64,000 nt of DNA. Source: Populus alba (lineage: Eukaryota; Streptophyta; Magnoliopsida; Malpighiales; Salicaceae). The stretch covers positions 868,001-932,000 of the forward strand of contig NC_133293.1 of the NCBI RefSeq assembly GCF_005239225.2, given 5' to 3'. Both the position numbers and the translations under genes were made by a program. Shown here piece by piece: positions 1 through 10,733 of this stretch (position 1 is its first letter; each line of letters opens with the position of its first letter). The notes under the pieces were generated by a model. That model had not been told where the DNA came from and did no database searches. It saw nothing but the letters and a program-made list of their open reading frames with translations.

Positions 1-2
1 CT

Positions 3-776
3 GAAGCCAAATCTGTTGGCACTCCACTCCCATCTAGCCCCCCACTTTCCATACATTCTGGCGACCTCTTATCTGATCCCACAGAATTTCGTTCTGTTGT
101 AGGCAGTCTTCAATACCTCCTCCTCACTAGACTTGACATTGCCTTTGCAGTCAATAAACTCTCCCAGTTTATGCATCAACCAACCATTGATCATTGGGCA
201 CAGGTCAAACGACTTCTTCGTTACCTCTGTGGTACTATTGATCTTGGCCTTCAACTCCACTGTGACTCTCCTTCCTCCCTGCATGCATTCTTGGATACCT
301 TACATGCTTACTCTGATGCTGATTGGGCAGGTGACCCCGATCATTTTTCCTCCACCGGTGCATACATTATATATCTTGGTCGCAATCCTATCTCCTGGAG
401 CTCCAGAAAGCAGAAAACAGTTGCACGTTCTTCAACTGAGGCAGAATACAGGTCTGTTGCCAACACAGCTGCTGAACTCAATTGGGTGTCCTCTCTGCTA
501 TGTGATCTTGGTCTACCACTGCTCACCTGTCCAGTAATTTACTGTGACAATGTCGGTGCCACTCAGCTGTGCTCAAATCCTGTTTTCCACTCCAGGATGA
601 AACATGTTGCTATTGATTTTCATTTCATCCGCGATCAGGTGCAAAAAGGGACTCTACGTGTTGCTCACGTCTCCTCCTCTGACCAGCTAGCTGATCTGCT
701 CACTAAATCACTTCCAAGAGTTCGGTTTCTGTTTCTTCGTGACAAGATTGGTCTCTCATATCGAGCTCCATCTTGA
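3..776 (+). mobile_element. Copia-1: Ty1/copia polyprotein C-terminus (RT end + RNase H), cut by window edge
   Basis: The reading frame is open from base 3 to the stop at 774-776, so the protein starts outside the window. It begins with the end of a copia reverse transcriptase (FRSVVGSLQYL, then a variant of the usual TRPDI motif reading TRLDI). It continues into RNase H with the acidic motifs DADWAG, SSTEAEY and YCDN and the usual late motif QLADLLTKSLP. RNase H degrades the RNA strand during reverse transcription. The frame has no internal stop, so this part of the element decayed little. The stop codon overlaps the polypurine tract, as is usual in plant copia elements. Confidence 0.93.
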
Positions 777-783
777 GGGGGGA
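775..783 (+). promoter_or_regulatory. Polypurine tract of Copia-1
   Basis: GAGGGGGGA directly follows the RNase H stop codon and precedes the 3' LTR. In LTR retroelements this tract primes plus-strand DNA synthesis. The position and purine run are seen; the role is known for the family. Confidence 0.75.
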
Positions 784-1095
784 TAATAACCATACACTCC
801 CACCCACTGTGCTAATTCAAATATATCACAGTGAGCTCAAGGAATGCAACCGGCCATGCAATACATGCAACAGCTGTAACAACCCAAGACCATGCAGCAG
901 ATATAAACCAAAACCATGCAGCATAGTGTGCTCATCAATATAAACGCTCATGCAATGCAGCAGGTGTAACAATCATGTGGTTTAGTCTGCTAACAAATCT
1001 GTTAGCTCAAGATTAGGAATTCTGTTATAATATTATTTCCAACGTGTATATATATACCAACATGATGAATACGAAATTAAGCTTTCATCAATATT
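784..1095 (+). repeat. 3' LTR of Copia-1 (approximate end)
   Basis: Non-coding sequence after the polypurine tract, with a TATA-like run at about 1,047-1,056. The start is set by the polypurine tract. The end is uncertain, because a LINE tail interrupts the sequence at 1,096 and LTR sequence may resume at 1,371. No second LTR is in the window for comparison. Confidence 0.55.
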
Positions 1096-1354
1096 TTTTT
1101 GGAATAAGTCGATATATTGAAAGGGCTAACCAGAAGGTAGCCAAAAACAAGATACATGAAAAAAAAAAAATCACAATAACAAAAAGCAAACACAAAAAGA
1201 AAGGAAAAGAAAGTCAACAGATACATAACCGAAAAAATACATTAGGAATGATGAAGCTGATACGCCATGCTAAAAGCCTTTATTTGGTGTTAGACCAATC
1301 TATAATACCTTCAGGACCCATAATTAAAGAAGTGCCAGTAGCCATGAAGAACTT
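1096..1354 (-). mobile_element. 5'-truncated LINE tail inserted in the Copia-1 LTR
   Basis: The 16-bp sequence AGCTTTCATCAATATT occurs at 1,080-1,095 and again at 1,355-1,370. On the minus strand the enclosed 259 bp end in a short A run next to one copy. Long target duplications, an A-rich 3' end and severe 5' truncation are the signature of LINE-type insertion. I recognise no coding domain, so the class rests on structure alone. Confidence 0.5.
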
Positions 1355-1370
1355 AGCTTTCATCAATATT

Positions 1371-1689
1371 ACTGTGTGTTACTCTTTAGAAAGAAGAATT
1401 GCCAATTCAGGATTACTCTTCTGTGAAGCTAGCCGCACCTTCTATTGATGGCTCACCAAAAGAGAAAGAACAAGGCGAAAGCATAGCTTGATGAGATCCG
1501 GGATGAGGAAGCCGTTAATCGTCGAGAGAGTGGCTTCTTTCTCCTCCCCCTTCTGTCTCCCTTGTCTGCCTAAGGTGAGGGCGGGCCGCCCTCTTTTCCA
1601 AGAGAAATGTTAGGGACAAAGGAAGATCAGATCGATGAAGAGAGAGTGCTAAGTTAATTGTTTTTCTACTGTTATGGATGTTATTATCA
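1371..1689. other. Unassigned sequence between Copia-1 LTR and polygalacturonase remnant
   Basis: About 320 bp with a GC-rich patch near 1,580-1,600 that stands out from the AT-rich surroundings. No reading frame, RNA gene or repeat is recognised. It lies where the rest of the polygalacturonase gene should be, so it is probably part of the material that replaced it. Confidence 0.35.
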
Positions 1690-2242
1690 GGGGATAAGTA
1701 GCCTTGCCGTTCCCCTATCAAGAAGGTTCCCATGGGGATAAGTAGCCTTGCCGTTCCCCTATAATTGCATGCAGCCCTCCATGCTCGGATGAAAGACTGC
1801 AAAGGCCAAACCCACTTTGTAATCAATTTCATCAAAATGAAAATCAAGGGAAAGTTCAGATATTTTTGCCAATTATAATACTCCAAACCCCCCATCAAAT
1901 GTGATTTTCTTTTAACAGATGATTACAATTTACAACCATTGTAATGCTTCACTTTCAATGTTACATGGTATATTATGAACATACATAGTATCCAAAATAT
2001 CAACTCCTTACCAACGCACTATCCTGTTTTCCTCCAGGTTTTGCTCCGTACTGTAACACGTTGAAGACCTTTTCATTTGAGTCTGTTCTACTAGCAGTCC
2101 GGAGAGGTGATATTGCGGCAGAAGCGCTGCGTCCCAGACCGTTTGCCTCGCAAGAGGCGGCTAATAAGCACAAGATAAGTAGGGCATTTGCCAAAGATTT
2201 CATTGTAGTATACTTAGCCATTGTATGTTTCTCCTTCTCCAC
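1690..2242 (-). pseudogene. Polygalacturonase (pectin-degrading) gene, 5' part only, broken
   Basis: Polygalacturonases cleave pectin in the cell wall. Exon 1 (2242-2012) starts at either of two in-frame ATGs (2242 or 2221). It encodes a signal peptide (hydrophobic core ALLILCLLAASCEA) followed by the family's opening motif VFNVLQYGAKPGGKQDS. A donor GT lies at 2011-2010. Exon 2 starts at 1796 after TTTGCAG and reads SFIRAWRAACNYRG, then LLIPMGTFLIG, typical of the family's second exon, in matching phase. A 28-bp stretch (1690-1717 and 1734-1761, offset 44 bp) is then repeated, which shifts the frame. The rest of the protein, including the catalytic NTD, DD and GHG motifs, is missing. It looks like a dead gene with an intact promoter end. 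Confidence 0.8.
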
Positions 2243-2355
2243 AAATTAAAAAGCCTCGCTAGGAGGCTCGTCCGATGTAATTGTGGCAAACTATCTTTCC
2301 ATTCTTCTTTCTTTATACCATGTTTGTAGTAAAACAGACAGGTGGAGGCACAAAC

Positions 2356-2363
2356 TATTTATA
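2356..2363 (-). promoter_or_regulatory. TATA box of the polygalacturonase remnant
   Basis: TATAAATA on the minus strand, about 115 bp upstream of the first ATG (2242), a normal distance for a plant leader plus core promoter. Confidence 0.6.
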
Positions 2364-2764
2364 GGTTGTCTAATTACCAGATAATTTTGGTTAGCCGTGA
2401 GGTAGGCATTAATTTTTAGTGTTGTCTTTCCCTAGATTTAGGAGCAGTGATATTTTCCCTTATAGTTGGCTTATTCTCCTCCTTTGTTTACAAGCTCTTT
2501 AATGATCTAGCTACATTCATCACCAGCATTGAACCCAAGCAATTACAAGACTTTAATTCTTTCTGGTTTAGAGGAGGATATTCGGGCTAAATCCCGGAAG
2601 AAATGACAAAATATCAAGAGCATGTGCTAGATATATTCGGTCTATGAGAGTAAAACCTTTCTATTTCTGATTATCTAAAGCTAACTAACGTTTATTATAT
2701 AACCGTCAATTTGCTGTAACTTAATTAATGTATTCGAACCTTTGTTTAAATTTTTTTATTTAGG
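2364..2764. other. No gene seen
   Basis: AT-rich sequence upstream of the polygalacturonase remnant. It may contain the old promoter, but I recognise no specific element. Confidence 0.4.
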
Positions 2765-3098
2765 ATATGTAGCCACCAGCAGATTTTCGATCAAACGATA
2801 CTCCCTACCCAGTCAGCATTAGTAAACCCATGCAGTGATAAAGTGGAGCCTCAAGTAAGGTGACTTTGTGTTACTGCAGGTTTTTGGTGCAATTTTTGCA
2901 ACTGGATTGTTGCGTCCTCAATGGTCTCTTCTTCCTCGTAATATTCTCTTCCTCGTAGCATCTTTTGCTGGTAAAGCCATCTCTCGCTATAGTATTCCAG
3001 CCTACTGCACTTGTCTCTGCAACCAATGCATCCATGATTGCTGCAACAGTTTTTGTTAAAAATACAATCTTTTCTAAACTACAACACATTCCATAATA
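2765..3098. mobile_element. Shuffled copia fragment (RT piece, gag piece, LTR end)
   Basis: Three pieces match the Copia-5 element (54,818-59,270) in an impossible order. 2765-2865 matches its RT/RNase H junction and is antisense. 2870-3055 matches its gag start but in the sense direction. 3062-3098 matches the LTR end of Copia-5 (ending CATTCCATAATA) and is antisense again. This is a rearranged remnant, not a simple insertion. No working coding capacity remains. Confidence 0.7.
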
Positions 3099-3779
3099 TC
3101 CTCAAATTTTAAAAATTTCAGAATCCCACTTTTTTAAACTTATACCAATTTTCTCCCCTCATTTACAATCTAGCTATTTATACCCCTCTATCTCTTTTAC
3201 TAACATATTTTCTCATTCTGCTCCTCTCTTACACTCATCCTCTCTCATTTTCTCACCTTTTGTTTTATTAACCATCTACCTCTCCCACTCTATTCCAATC
3301 ACTTTCCAACTTTAAATTATTCTCTTTCTCTCCATATCTTACACTTTATTTTTATTCTTTCCTCCACTTTCATTTCAACATATTACCTTTCTTTCTTTCT
3401 TTCTTTCTTTCTTTTTTCCCATCACATTCTATATCTCAGTAATTAACTTTCTCACGAAAATGGATTAACTAAAAATTAATTTAAAATATTTACTTCATTG
3501 TTTAAATTAAAGATGATAATGGTGTTAATCCTTAATAAAAAAAAAGTTGTTGATGACAACTAATATTAATAGCAATTAATTGTCTACTTATTCTTATTTC
3601 TGTTCTTTTATCTTCTATTTTCCTACATATTAGCTTAATTGGTTAATTTTATAAAATTAGCTCCTCAACAAAGATGAACTTGAGCACAAGGAATAGCCCT
3701 TCACCATCCCAGGTGAACAATTTGTATGCAAAGTGCAAAACCATATGCAGAGCAATATCATCGAAGCCCATAATCCTTC
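3099..3779. other. Pyrimidine-rich and AT-rich non-coding stretch
   Basis: From about 3,180 to 3,420 the plus strand is dominated by T and C with few G. The rest is AT-rich. No gene, RNA or element is recognised. Confidence 0.4.
3385..3414 (+). repeat. TTTC microsatellite
   Basis: About seven tandem TTTC units followed by a T run. Confidence 0.9.
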
Positions 3780-4656
3780 ATATATTTCTTGTTCTTGGAG
3801 ATGGCTATTGAAAGCTTTTCTTTTGGCTGCTTTCTTTTCTCTTTTGTGTTTTCATTTTTTATTTTCGCATGTTGTTTTGTTTTGTTTTGTTCTTTACTTC
3901 CTAGGTTTCCTAGGCTTTGGCCTATGAGTTTGTTCATTTTCCTTGCCTTAGCTGTTGTTTTCTGTTCTCATTTGGCTTAAAGCAAGGAATATCATCACAA
4001 TGTTAATTTCCTTTTAATTTCTTAAAATTAAAACGTTATTTTGTGGCCATTAACTATTTAAATAATAAATTTTTCACATTAAATAATTTTTTCCTAAAAC
4101 GTTATGTACGATAGGTTGTATATTTTGAGACTTGTTATTTAACTGTCCATACAGATATATAATAACTCCTCTTTTAATGGGAAAGAAGTCTTCAGATGAT
4201 AATATGCAATAATATATATATAAAATTATTTTCACATAAGAAAAAAGGTCTCTGGTCTAACAAGAAAGTCTGTGATCTCTTCATCAAGCACATGGATTAA
4301 TTAAACTTTTATCTATTTTTTCTCTTACAGCTTGGTATTTTTGCTTTTTTACAATTAAAATCTGATTGCTATGGCTAAAGATATGTATTCTTGGGCTTCC
4401 GCTTTTAATTTAATTACTAAGACTCCATGATGATATTGCTAACACACAACCCGCAGATACAAAGAACACAGAAAGATCTTACATTATAGATAAGTGAACT
4501 GCGTGACAACAGGAGCCCTAAAGACAGAATTTACAAGGTTCTTTAGCAGATCAAGAAGCTTCACTTATGAACAAGAAACTGGGAGATTTAAAACCAAGTG
4601 ACTCAGATTACTCATACATGATAATAAGTATGTTCAGTAACTGCACGAAACCCATA

Positions 4657-4987
4657 TTAAGTTGCCTCATCGCTAGTGATAAAACGCTCTTTCACCACAC
4701 CACCTTAATATCGAGGCACCTCATTTCTAGCAATAATAGGCTCCTCCGCCAAGGTTCTATAGTATTGAACTACCTCGTTGCTAGCGATCACTGGCATCCT
4801 CACCGTGGTAATTTGAGGTCCCTGATAAATCAATGTTTGCTGATGTTGGTATTGATGGTGATGATGATGAGGACAATAGTGATGTACCTGAGTTGAGAGG
4901 AGTCTTCCAGATCTTCGGGGCCAGCCATGGCCATCCTCAATCAGAGTAAAGCCTTCCATTCCAGTCCTTGTGAGACGAAGTAAAAAT
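4657..4987 (-). pseudogene. Decayed member of the MARQ-DRL small protein family (copy A)
   Basis: It aligns with the gene at 50,703-51,056: both share GMEGF, then GR(L)xSTQV, a histidine run, QQTLxYQG, QITTVRMPVI and the SNEVVQYY motif. Compared with that gene, the start segment (MARQVD) has been deleted, so no equivalent ATG exists. A stop at 4705-4707 also replaces a Gln codon, cutting off the last 15 codons of the aligned frame; the aligned frame ends at 4657-4659. The sequence on both sides is also duplicated between the two places. I do not know the function. An open frame using an upstream ATG at 5031 exists, but its first residues have no counterpart in the family. Confidence 0.65.
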
Positions 4988-5040
4988 AACACAAAGAACA
5001 ATCCACACTTTATGGTTTGCCTTGGTAACAAATAGGTTAT

Positions 5041-6340
5041 ACATGCATTCTTATATAAATGCCGAAAGCATGTAGCTTGTAAATTTCTTTCTACTTTTTT
5101 TACACGAATATACTGTTGTTAGTTTGAGTTTTGACGCAGAACTAGAATAAATTCTGTACTTGAAATATCAAGAGAAACTTCTGTATGTTCAAGTGCAAAA
5201 AAAAAAAAAAAAAGTATTAGAAAATAACCAGTGAAGATGTGGCCTACTCAATAATGCAAAATATTAATCAGTGAGGTGCTAAAGGCACTTTATTCTAGCT
5301 TTCCTTAGTTGCTTAAGGATGTGCTAGATTCTGTAGTAATGGACAATCAATTGAGATCTTATGGATATGGACATATGGTTATCCATAGAAGGCTTTCTGG
5401 ACACTTAACTCTCAATCCCAATACCATAGTCCAGACAGTTAGCTGTGGCTTTTCCTTAGGTTAATAACAATAGAAAAAAAGGTTCTGATGCCACCTCAGG
5501 TGCTCACTTGTAAAGATTAAAATTTATCATATTATATGCCTCAGATTCCTCAGGGCTTTCACTGAGAGACCATTTTCTTGGAGGGGTATCCTGAAGAGGA
5601 CTTGAGGATTTCTTTCAGTTCCATGTGATAATAGAAATCATATGTACTGATTATCCAAAAAAAATTAAAAATAAATCATATAATATCAACTAAAATTTTA
5701 ATTTTTTGAATTAAAATAATTTTTTAATATTATATTAAAAGAATATTATTAATTAAATGGTTACGAGTTTAAATATAATTATTTTTATTAATTTTATTTA
5801 ATAAAATTAAACACAAGATAGTGGTGAGTATATATAATTTTTAAATTTAAAAAATATTTATTTAATGAAGTATATTAAAAGATAATATAAATTATATTTT
5901 AAAATTTTATATACAAATTTAAATTTTTAGATGAAGGTATATGTTTTACAATAACGAAGCAGAAAAAAGAAAACTCTTTCGGATAGGACCCATTTGGTGG
6001 CAGTTTCATGTCATCAAAAGGTCAACAAAAGCCGATGCTTGCAATCGCTATTTTTCAGAAGCATTAATATTCTTGTTTATCTTTCTATGCTAAGATATTA
6101 AATATGGCAAGTAGGGGGAAAGAATCCTCATCTTGTTTGAAGCGTCCTATTTATAATTAATTAATGAGGGATTGGAGAAGAAATATACTCAGAGCATTTT
6201 CCCCTTCCCTTCTTTCAGTAAAGAAATGTAAAAAGCTTCAATGGGGACTCATCCCATTCTCATGGGAGGCGAGATATTTTTACTAGATACCTTTGCTCAC
6301 ATAACTATCGCCTAATGCTAATTTTAACTAGAGATAATTA
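5041..6340. repeat. Duplicated block, copy A (upstream of the small gene)
   Basis: Several stretches here (for example around 5,120-5,350, 5,560-5,600 and 5,940-6,310) recur in the same order at 12,180-13,215, 51,110-52,190 and in part 60,386-61,190. Shared pieces include GTGAAGATGTGGC, ATGTGCTAGATTCTGTA, CATGTCATCAAAAG and GATATTTTTACTAGATAC. The 5,640-5,930 part is extra AT-rich sequence absent from the other copies. It is probably old segmental duplication; whether it acts as promoter is unknown. Confidence 0.7.
5048..5058 (-). promoter_or_regulatory. TATA-like element upstream of copy A
   Basis: TATATAAG on the minus strand just upstream of the copy A gene, at the place where the 50,703-51,056 gene has its TATA box. 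Confidence 0.4.
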
Positions 6341-7159
6341 ATAAATGGCATGACTGGATATTTCAGTCAAATTGAGAAGTTTTCTTATTTTTACTCTAAT
6401 GTCTGAAATTTATAAATTTTAAAGGTTAATTCCAGTCATTTGTTTTCATTAAATTGAAATTGAAATACCATGATTTCGTATATTACCTTTATTTTATTTC
6501 TCTTATTCAACTCAATAATAAATTTTGAACAATAGCCGATGATGTTTCTTTAAGAACACGAGAGGATCTAACCAATTCTTACAATAAATCCTCGGAATTA
6601 TTAGTTGTAAGTAAGAAGATAAATTTGATGACCAGTTCCGTCGTTTCCTCACAGCCCTTCTCCTTTACAGATTTCCTCCAAGATAGTAGGAAGCACCTTA
6701 CATCTTCCTATAACATTTACTACTAATTTTACCATAAACCATGTACATTTTTTATAGACAAGGAATTCTTACAGGCAAGGGGGACGCGTAGTTATAGCTT
6801 GGGAGTCATGGTCCCTCTAAAATTTCTGAAAATTGATCTACTATATTTATAATTTTTCAAAAATTTCCATAATTTTTCTTACTCTAAAAATAATAAAACT
6901 AGATACTTGCTTGAAATTAACAAACAATTCAAATTATGATGGCCCAGCTACCTAAACTTCAAAGCGAATCAATACGTTGGATTAAGGTCACTAACTCACA
7001 ATTACATGTGAAGAAGGATGATCCGTAATTCAAGGCGAAAAAGTATAACAATCCAAAAGCTAATGGACAAGGAATTTGAACTTGCGTAAATTTGATCAAT
7101 TCTCTTACCAATTTTGATGGGTTTGTCTTAAATTGTGAGTCCAAGTGAAAAAAGAAATA
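6341..7159. other. No gene seen
   Basis: AT-rich sequence without recognisable coding frames, RNA genes or repeats. Confidence 0.4.
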
Positions 7160-8222
7160 CACTTGTACTTAGTCTATATAAAATTCTAAAGTTGTCATAT
7201 AAGATAATGTTTATTTATGAATTCTTTCATTCTCTGCACTTTAGTGGCTAGAGAAAAAGAATAAAATAAATGAGTTTTAGATTACTTTGGGATTTTAGGC
7301 AAGAGAAATTTTATGTAACCCATTGTAATCTTATATTTTCTTATACTGAATTTATCTGATCATCTCTCTTGTAGAATAGACTTAAGTTATTAAACCATGT
7401 AAATCAAATCTATTCTCCTTGTGATTGATTGTGCTTGTCTTTTATATTTCTCTACTTGCCAATTTATTTGAGATTTTAGGGTTGTTTACATTACAAATTG
7501 ATATTAGAGCTTGTATTGTTATCATTTATCTTTGTCAAATAACCCATTCAACCCAAAAACTTAAGTTATTAGGTGAGGTTCTAAGATATGATTTATATTT
7601 TTCTTTAACACACCCCTTCAAGTGAAAGCTCTTTGAGCTTGAAACTTGCATATACCCACACTATCTTGCACTTAATTTTTATCAAATAAATAGGGATGGT
7701 AAGATTTGAATTCGTTATCACTTGGTAATCAAGACTCTGATATCATGTTAAAGAACCAATTCAACCCAAAAGCTTAAGCTATAAGGTGAGGTCTTAAAGT
7801 ATGATTTATATTATTTTTTAATAGCTTTCGTGATGGTAATAAGAGTAATATCAATGATTAAGTTTGATGTAGAGAAATTTAGTTGTAGGGAGAACTTCAA
7901 TCTATGACTTATTAAGATGCACACCTTGTTAGTTCAACAAGGTTTATCAAAGGCATTAAGAGGTGTATACAATTTTCTTGAAAGGATGGATGATGAAGAG
8001 AAAAAAGATCTTATGGAATAGGCACATGGTGATATTCAACTTTTTTTTGTCTAAAGCATTTGCTATATGCTCTCTGGATGAAAGAAGGTATGTCCATTAA
8101 AGATCATCTTGATGAATTCAATAGAGTAATTTTAGATTTGTAAAATATTAATATTAAGGTTGAAAATGAAGACTTTGATATGATTTTATTGTGTTCTTTA
8201 CCTCAATCTTATGGATTTTGTA
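7160..8222 (+). mobile_element. Copia-2: old copia remnant (5' LTR end, primer site, gag part)
   Basis: A primer-binding-like site TTGATATTAGAGC lies at about 7,497-7,509, one or two changes from the plant initiator-Met site TTGGTATCAGAGC. Sequence before it resembles an LTR. From about 7,835 a broken gag frame reads KFDVEKFSCRENFNL, then VQQGLSKALRGV, KDHLDEFNRVILDL and LLCSLPQSY, which are landmarks of a Tork-type copia gag. Several stops and small gaps break it. The remainder of the element is absent. A miniature element sits between primer site and gag. Confidence 0.65.
7533..7822 (-). mobile_element. TRIM-like miniature LTR element inside Copia-2
   Basis: Two direct repeats of about 78 bp (7533-7610 and 7746-7822) share runs such as TTCAACCCAAAA and GGTGAGG. 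Read on the minus strand, the upstream repeat ends TTTAACA and is followed by TGATATCAGAGTC, a primer-binding-like site. The downstream repeat is preceded by the polypurine tract TTGAAGGGGTG and starts TGTTAAAG. With no room for coding sequence (290 bp in all), this fits a terminal-repeat retrotransposon in miniature. No clean target duplication was found. Confidence 0.6.
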
Positions 8223-8229
8223 TTTATAT

Positions 8230-8700
8230 TTATTGAAGAGAGAAAATTTAATGGTTTTTTTATCTTCCGATCACCATCAATGACAAAACCATCATCAAAT
8301 GAGAATTTTTCATCACCAAGAGTTCCTTCACAACATAGAATTAGTAAATTTTCAATATGAAAAGAAAAATAGGGGACACACGAACACTGCTCATTAACAG
8401 TTGTTGTCAGCCTAACAGTACAGCCACTTTTATGAATTTGTATTCGGCATAAATGAGAATATCTGATCATGTGATTAAAGAAAATCAATTCTTCCCTGCT
8501 TTTGGTGATTCCTTGATGGTGAACCAATAAAGTAGAGAGGAGTGTTGCTGTAATTCATGCCATCCATTCGGTTGAAGTGGTCAGGAATCAAGTCAGGTCC
8601 ATAAGCCACTTAATGTTGAAAAAACACTGAACTTTCTCAGATGCCAACTATGAAAAAAGATCCAGGGTATTTTATCTCGGTTACCTTATGTTCTCTACTT
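8230..8700. repeat. Dispersed repeat X, copy 1
   Basis: It shares ordered blocks with 11,640-12,135 and with 14,160-14,370 plus 15,225-15,430. Common pieces include CATCACCAAGAGTT, ATGTGATTAAAGAAAA, GGTCAGGAATCA and GTATTTTATCTCGG. No coding function is recognised. Confidence 0.65.
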
Positions 8701-9223
8701 TTTTCCTCTACAAAGGATATTTATATTGATGATATCTCAAAAAATCCAAGTAGAGGGATAAGGTTTATGTTTTGAATAATCAGTTAATTTTTTAATTCTA
8801 GCGATACAATTTATTTTTTCTATCCAAGATGGTTGATGATTAGTGCCTAATAATTGCAAAATATCCCTTTCTGGTGAGTTTAGGGATTCTCTGATGCTTA
8901 AGTAAGTATCATTTTGAAAGTAAAGATAATCATATTTCTAAGAGACTCGAAAATTAAATAGAAGATAAAGATTTCAAACCTCTTGTTTGAAGGATTTGCG
9001 GCGTCGCGGATATCACCCTACTGGACCGGGATTTTTGTGGTGATGGGTGGAAAGAATAAGGGATTGTTGTTTATCAGTAATATAAATAATAGAATTGCCA
9101 CCTAATATTCTAGTTACTACAAACTGCAATTGGTCTTAGAGTCTGAATAAGAAGACTTATTGTGTTTAGAGAAGACCTATCACCCCTAAGAATTGCTACC
9201 TAATATTCTAGTCTGAATAAGGA
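8701..9223. other. No gene seen
   Basis: Non-coding. A 24-bp near-identical direct repeat (CACCTAATATTCTAGT core) occurs at 9,092-9,115 and 9,189-9,212. Confidence 0.4.
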
Positions 9224-9593
9224 GACTCGCGAGTTTGATTCGTAAAATCGTATGTTTTACAAGTCAACTCATATATAATGTGTTGAATCAAGTTAAAAAC
9301 TCGAAAATAAGCAAACTCGGTTAAAATCAATCAAACTCGGTCAAACTTGATCAACTCGAACCGAGTTTAAGATTTTAACAAAAGTTACAATTTACAAAAC
9401 TATACTGAGTCTGAGTCCCTTCCAAGTCCCCACTCTCCTTTACCCTTTCTCTTTTGCTGTAGCAACACCACAACTTCCAGCCTTCCACACTCTGTTAATC
9501 TCTCTCTCAAGAGCAACACCCAAAAAGTAGTCTTAGCTTTAGGTGGTTTTTCCTGTTGTACCATTCGCCTTCTGTGAGGAGCCAATTCTTATT
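9224..9593. repeat. 370-bp direct repeat, copy 1
   Basis: Near-identical to 10,366-10,733, with only about ten differences by eye. It begins ACTCGCGAGTTTGATTCG and ends GCCAATTCTTATT. It holds a minus-strand frame of 61 codons (9400-9585) kept open in both copies and differing at two residues. I do not recognise that frame, and similarity due to recent duplication is enough to explain its conservation. Confidence 0.85.
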
Positions 9594-10365
9594 TAAATAA
9601 GTTATTGGAAGCCGACTTTGCTTGCTCTCACAGAATAAGAAAAGACTTTGTTTTAGATTAGGAAAGAGTCACTGAGGCGGCTATAAAAGAACATTGCTCT
9701 TTTCCTGTTACCTACCACGCAACACTTCATGTTGCTTTTTTATTAACCGCGTAGCATCCACCTAGTAACCAAACGTCTTGCTTCAAAATCAATATCCAAC
9801 TTGATGCTTTGTGAACATTGTGTCAATATCTACGGGCAGAATTGGTGATATCATTAAACCAAGTGTGGTACTGCTCAAGTTTGGATTTAATTAACGGTGC
9901 AGCCTCACATGGAAACAACAAGATGAACTCGTATTCAATGTTTTTAGAAAAAACATTTAGTTTATTTAATACTAGAAAAACACCTAGCATATAAGTCACA
10001 ATTCTAAATACTAAATATAAAATGGTAAGAAAGTCCCAAATTAATTGCACAATAAATCCTTAAAATTCAAAATAATAATAAAAGACGTGAGCATTTGGGA
10101 AAACACAAAGAAAACAGAAAAATAAGGATGCCCAAAATAATAAAATTAGAACATGTTTATCAAACAAGATTTAATAATAAAAAAGAGTATTTTCTTCTAC
10201 TAATTTTGACAAATCCAAACTGAGCCTTAGCCTTAAAAAGGCTAAGACCACTTACCTAAAACCAACACAAGGGGATTCTGACCAAGGGAGAAGAATTTAA
10301 ATATTAATGATTAGCTTATCTTTATCATCAAATTTAAATATTATAACACTAATCAATGTTATTAA
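9594..10365. other. Spacer between the two 370-bp repeats
   Basis: Mostly AT-rich non-coding DNA. A patch at about 9,907-9,942 closely matches the copia gag of Copia-3 near 38,495 (CACATGGAAACAACAAGATG and beyond), so at least a scrap of copia sequence is present. Confidence 0.45.
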
Positions 10366-10733
10366 ACTCGCGAGTTTGATTCGTAAAATCATATGTTTTA
10401 CAAGTCAACTCATATATAATATGTAGAATCAAGTTAAAAACTCGAAAATAAGCAAACTTGGTTAAAATCAATCAAACTCGGTCAAACTCGATCAACTCAA
10501 ACCGAGTTTAAGATTTTAACAAAAGTTACAATTTACAAACTATACTGAGTCTGAGTCCCTTCCAAGTCCCCACTCTCCTTTACCCTTTCTCTTTTGCTGT
10601 AGCAACACCACAACTTCCAGCCTTCCACACTCTGTTAATCTCTCTCTCAAGAGCAACACCCAAAAAGTAGTCTTAGCTTTAGGTGGTTTTTCCCGTTGTA
10701 CCATTCGCCTTATGTGAGGAGCCAATTCTTATT
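10366..10733. repeat. 370-bp direct repeat, copy 2
   Basis: Second copy of the repeat at 9,224-9,593, in the same orientation, with the unit start offset by 1,142 bp. Confidence 0.85.

Noticed and set aside
3789..3980. 63-codon hydrophobic frame that could be a small membrane protein
   Set aside because: The T-rich sequence gives many Phe and Leu by chance. The matching duplicated region near 50,250 does not keep the frame open.
9400..9585. 61-codon frame conserved between the two 370-bp repeats as a gene
   Set aside because: The copies are so young that the frame would stay open by chance. No similarity and no promoter are recognised.
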